This document shows positions 6,938 through 8,071 of a stretch of DNA of 8,071 bases, piece by piece. Source of the stretch: Acidimicrobium sp. GTDB taxonomy: Bacteria > Actinomycetota > Acidimicrobiia > Acidimicrobiales > Ilumatobacteraceae. The stretch is taken from contig DOHD01000113.1 in NCBI GenBank assembly GCA_003535455.1, positions 26,556 through 34,626 of the forward strand, given 5' to 3'. Every line of letters begins with the position of its first letter. Within the stretch, counting starts at the first letter, position 1. The position numbers were made by a program, and so were the translations under genes. The notes beneath the pieces were generated by a model. It did not search any database, was not told where the DNA came from, and worked only from the letters and a program-made list of their open reading frames with translations.

Positions 6938-7959
6938 ACATGACGAATACAAAATCAGCGCGAGTTGCGTTGTATCTACAAGATGCCCACAAAATCTCGG
7001 AGGGCATGGAGTTCTCGAGATATGCCGAAAGCAAAGGTTTCGAGGCTGTGTGGCAGGCCGAAAGTCGACTAGTTCGCGAGGCGACAGTGCCGATGGCCGC
7101 GTTCGCATCCGTGACAAAAACACTGAAAGTTGGCTCTGGTGTTGTCGACTGCTGGAGCAGAAATCCTGCTCGCCTAGCGGCGACTTTTTCAACCCTTGAC
7201 GACCTCGCGCCAGGTCGCGTGATACTCGGCATCGGAGCCTGGTGGGACCCGTTGGCGGCGAAAGTTGGTATTTCTCGTGCCAAACCACTGCGTGCAATGC
7301 GCGAGATCGTCACTTCAGTGCGCGCGTTATTGAATAACGAAACCGTCACCTTCAACGGTGAATTCGTTCATCTTGATGGCGTTGAACTTGATTATGTCTA
7401 CCAAGAACGCCGACCAAAAGATGTACCGATTTATATTGGCGCAACCGGTATGCAAATGATGGAATTAACGGGAGAAATAGCCGACGGCGTCGTGCTCAAC
7501 TATTTAGTGTCGCCCGAGTACAACCAAAAAGCACTTGAAGCGTTAACGGTTGGCGCAGATCGCGCAAGGCGCTCGGTTGAATCTATCGATCGACCACAAC
7601 TAGTCGTTTGCAGTGTGCACGAAGATCGTAAGACAGCTCTAGATATGGCACGACAAATGGTTACGCAATACTTGGGTCAGCAACCGCACATTATGAAAGC
7701 ATCTGGAGTGCCACAATCGCTGCTCGACAAAGTTGGCTCGGTGCTTACATGGCCGGCAACTCATGAACAAGTCGTCGCCGCATCGAAACATGTGCCCGAT
7801 GAAATTGTGCAAATGTTGACGGCAAGTGGCACACCCGCGGAGGCTCGACAGAGAGTCACTCATTATCTAAAAAATGGCGCAACCTGCCCGATTTTGTATC
7901 CACTTGGTGATGTCAAAGCAATGATTGATGCATTTTCTAACTGGGACGGTGTGTCTTGA
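6934..7959 (+). CDS. LLM-class flavin/F420-dependent oxidoreductase
   Basis: The 341-residue protein has the bacterial luciferase-like TIM-barrel pattern of the methylenetetrahydromethanopterin reductase/F420-type branch. Features seen are [18 protein letters not shown] at the N-terminus, the strand [20 protein letters not shown], the segment [19 protein letters not shown], then [35 protein letters not shown] where cofactor phosphate binding is expected. Such enzymes move hydride with F420 or act as FMN-dependent monooxygenases. The sequence does not say which, though the motif style is closer to F420-dependent members than to RutA-type pyrimidine monooxygenases. No signal peptide is visible. 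It overlaps the ssnA-like gene by 4 bp (GTGA) and the FAD subunit gene by 4 bp (TTGA), so it is firmly part of the operon. Its place between ssnA and the FAD subunit gene implies a redox step on the same substrate. ATG 6940 is an alternative start. Confidence 0.88.
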   Translation: MNMTNTKSARVALYLQDAHKISEGMEFSRYAESKGFEAVWQAESRLVREATVPMAAFASVTKTLKVGSGVVDCWSRNPARLAATFSTLDDLAPGRVILGIGAWWDPLAAKVGISRAKPLRAMREIVTSVRALLNNETVTFNGEFVHLDGVELDYVYQERRPKDVPIYIGATGMQMMELTGEIADGVVLNYLVSPEYNQKALEALTVGADRARRSVESIDRPQLVVCSVHEDRKTALDMARQMVTQYLGQQPHIMKASGVPQSLLDKVGSVLTWPATHEQVVAASKHVPDEIVQMLTASGTPAEARQRVTHYLKNGATCPILYPLGDVKAMIDAFSNWDGVS

Positions 7960-8071
7960 GCGTTCAAGTGCCGCGCACGCTGACTGATGCGCTGAAAGCA
8001 ATTGCGGCCAACCCGTCGGCGCAACTTATTCAAGGTGGCACCGATTTGATGGTTGAAATTAATTTCAACCA
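7956..8071 (+). CDS. FAD-binding subunit of the molybdenum hydroxylase, CoxM/YgfM-like (N-terminal fragment)
   Basis: Thirty-eight codons are visible before the right edge. [34 protein letters not shown] is the start of the FAD_binding_5 fold: a short strand, the DAL helix, then the [10 protein letters not shown] loop that contacts the FAD pyrophosphate. This subunit normally takes electrons from the Fe-S clusters and passes them to NAD+ or another acceptor. It supplies the domain missing from the single-chain XdhD-like protein upstream. The chosen start is TTG 7956, overlapping the preceding TGA. GTG 7968 is in frame and also possible, and an in-frame TAA at 7938-7940 bounds the start upstream. 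About 38 of an expected 260-290 residues are present. Confidence 0.82.
   Translation, partial: MSVQVPRTLTDALKAIAANPSAQLIQGGTDLMVEINFN

Noticed and set aside
6333..7355. Minus-strand open frames of 126-168 residues opposite the ssnA-like and LLM genes
   Set aside because: They are shadows of conserved plus-strand genes, have no promoter or ribosome site, and their composition is unlike a real protein.
1..8071. CRISPR arrays, tRNA or rRNA genes, insertion sequences, phage genes
   Set aside because: No direct repeat series, clover-leaf sequences, transposase motifs or terminal repeats were seen, and conserved metabolic genes fill nearly every base.

Overview
The window is a gene-dense bacterial catabolic locus holding seven genes, two of them cut by the window edges. 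Base composition is balanced (judged by eye) and even along the window. Arg codon CGA is frequent, GTG and TTG starts are common, and Shine-Dalgarno sequences are nearly absent. TANNNT-type -10 hexamers lie exactly 6 nt upstream of GTG start codons, and one gene encodes an LLM-class (F420-type) oxidoreductase. Together these suggest an actinobacterium of moderate GC, perhaps an aquatic Acidimicrobiia-like lineage. The phylum is moderately supported; the class is a guess.

Layout. Positions 1-960 (minus strand) hold most of a class III PLP-dependent aminotransferase whose C-terminus is beyond the left edge. A 37-bp divergent intergenic region (961-997) follows, with two apparently leaderless promoters and a perfect 8-bp inverted repeat that looks like an operator. 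On the plus strand six genes run in a tight series: an M20-family N-carbamoyl-L-amino-acid hydrolase/allantoate amidohydrolase-like enzyme (998-2266); a nitrilase-superfamily N-carbamoyl-D-amino-acid hydrolase (2272-3192); a single-chain XdhD-type molybdenum hydroxylase with fused 2Fe-2S and Mo domains (3246-5867); a compact SsnA-like amidohydrolase (5870-6937); an LLM flavin/F420 oxidoreductase (6934-7959); and the start of a FAD-binding (CoxM/YgfM-like) subunit (7956 to the right edge). The only gap above 5 bp in the series is 53 bp before the xdhD-like gene. It contains an imperfect hairpin and a possible internal leaderless promoter.

How the genes may work together (inference). The Mo hydroxylase plus its FAD subunit would oxidise an N-heterocycle, probably purine-like. 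The SsnA-like enzyme would hydrolyse an amino group or ring bond, and the LLM enzyme would carry out a further redox step. The two carbamoylases would remove ureido carbon and nitrogen as CO2 and NH3, and the aminotransferase would process the released amino compound. xdhD, ssnA and a FAD subunit also occur together in the E. coli ygfK-ssnA-ygfM-xdhD cluster. The LLM gene, the paired L- and D-type carbamoylases and the divergent aminotransferase make this a different assemblage. Its substrate cannot be read from the sequence.
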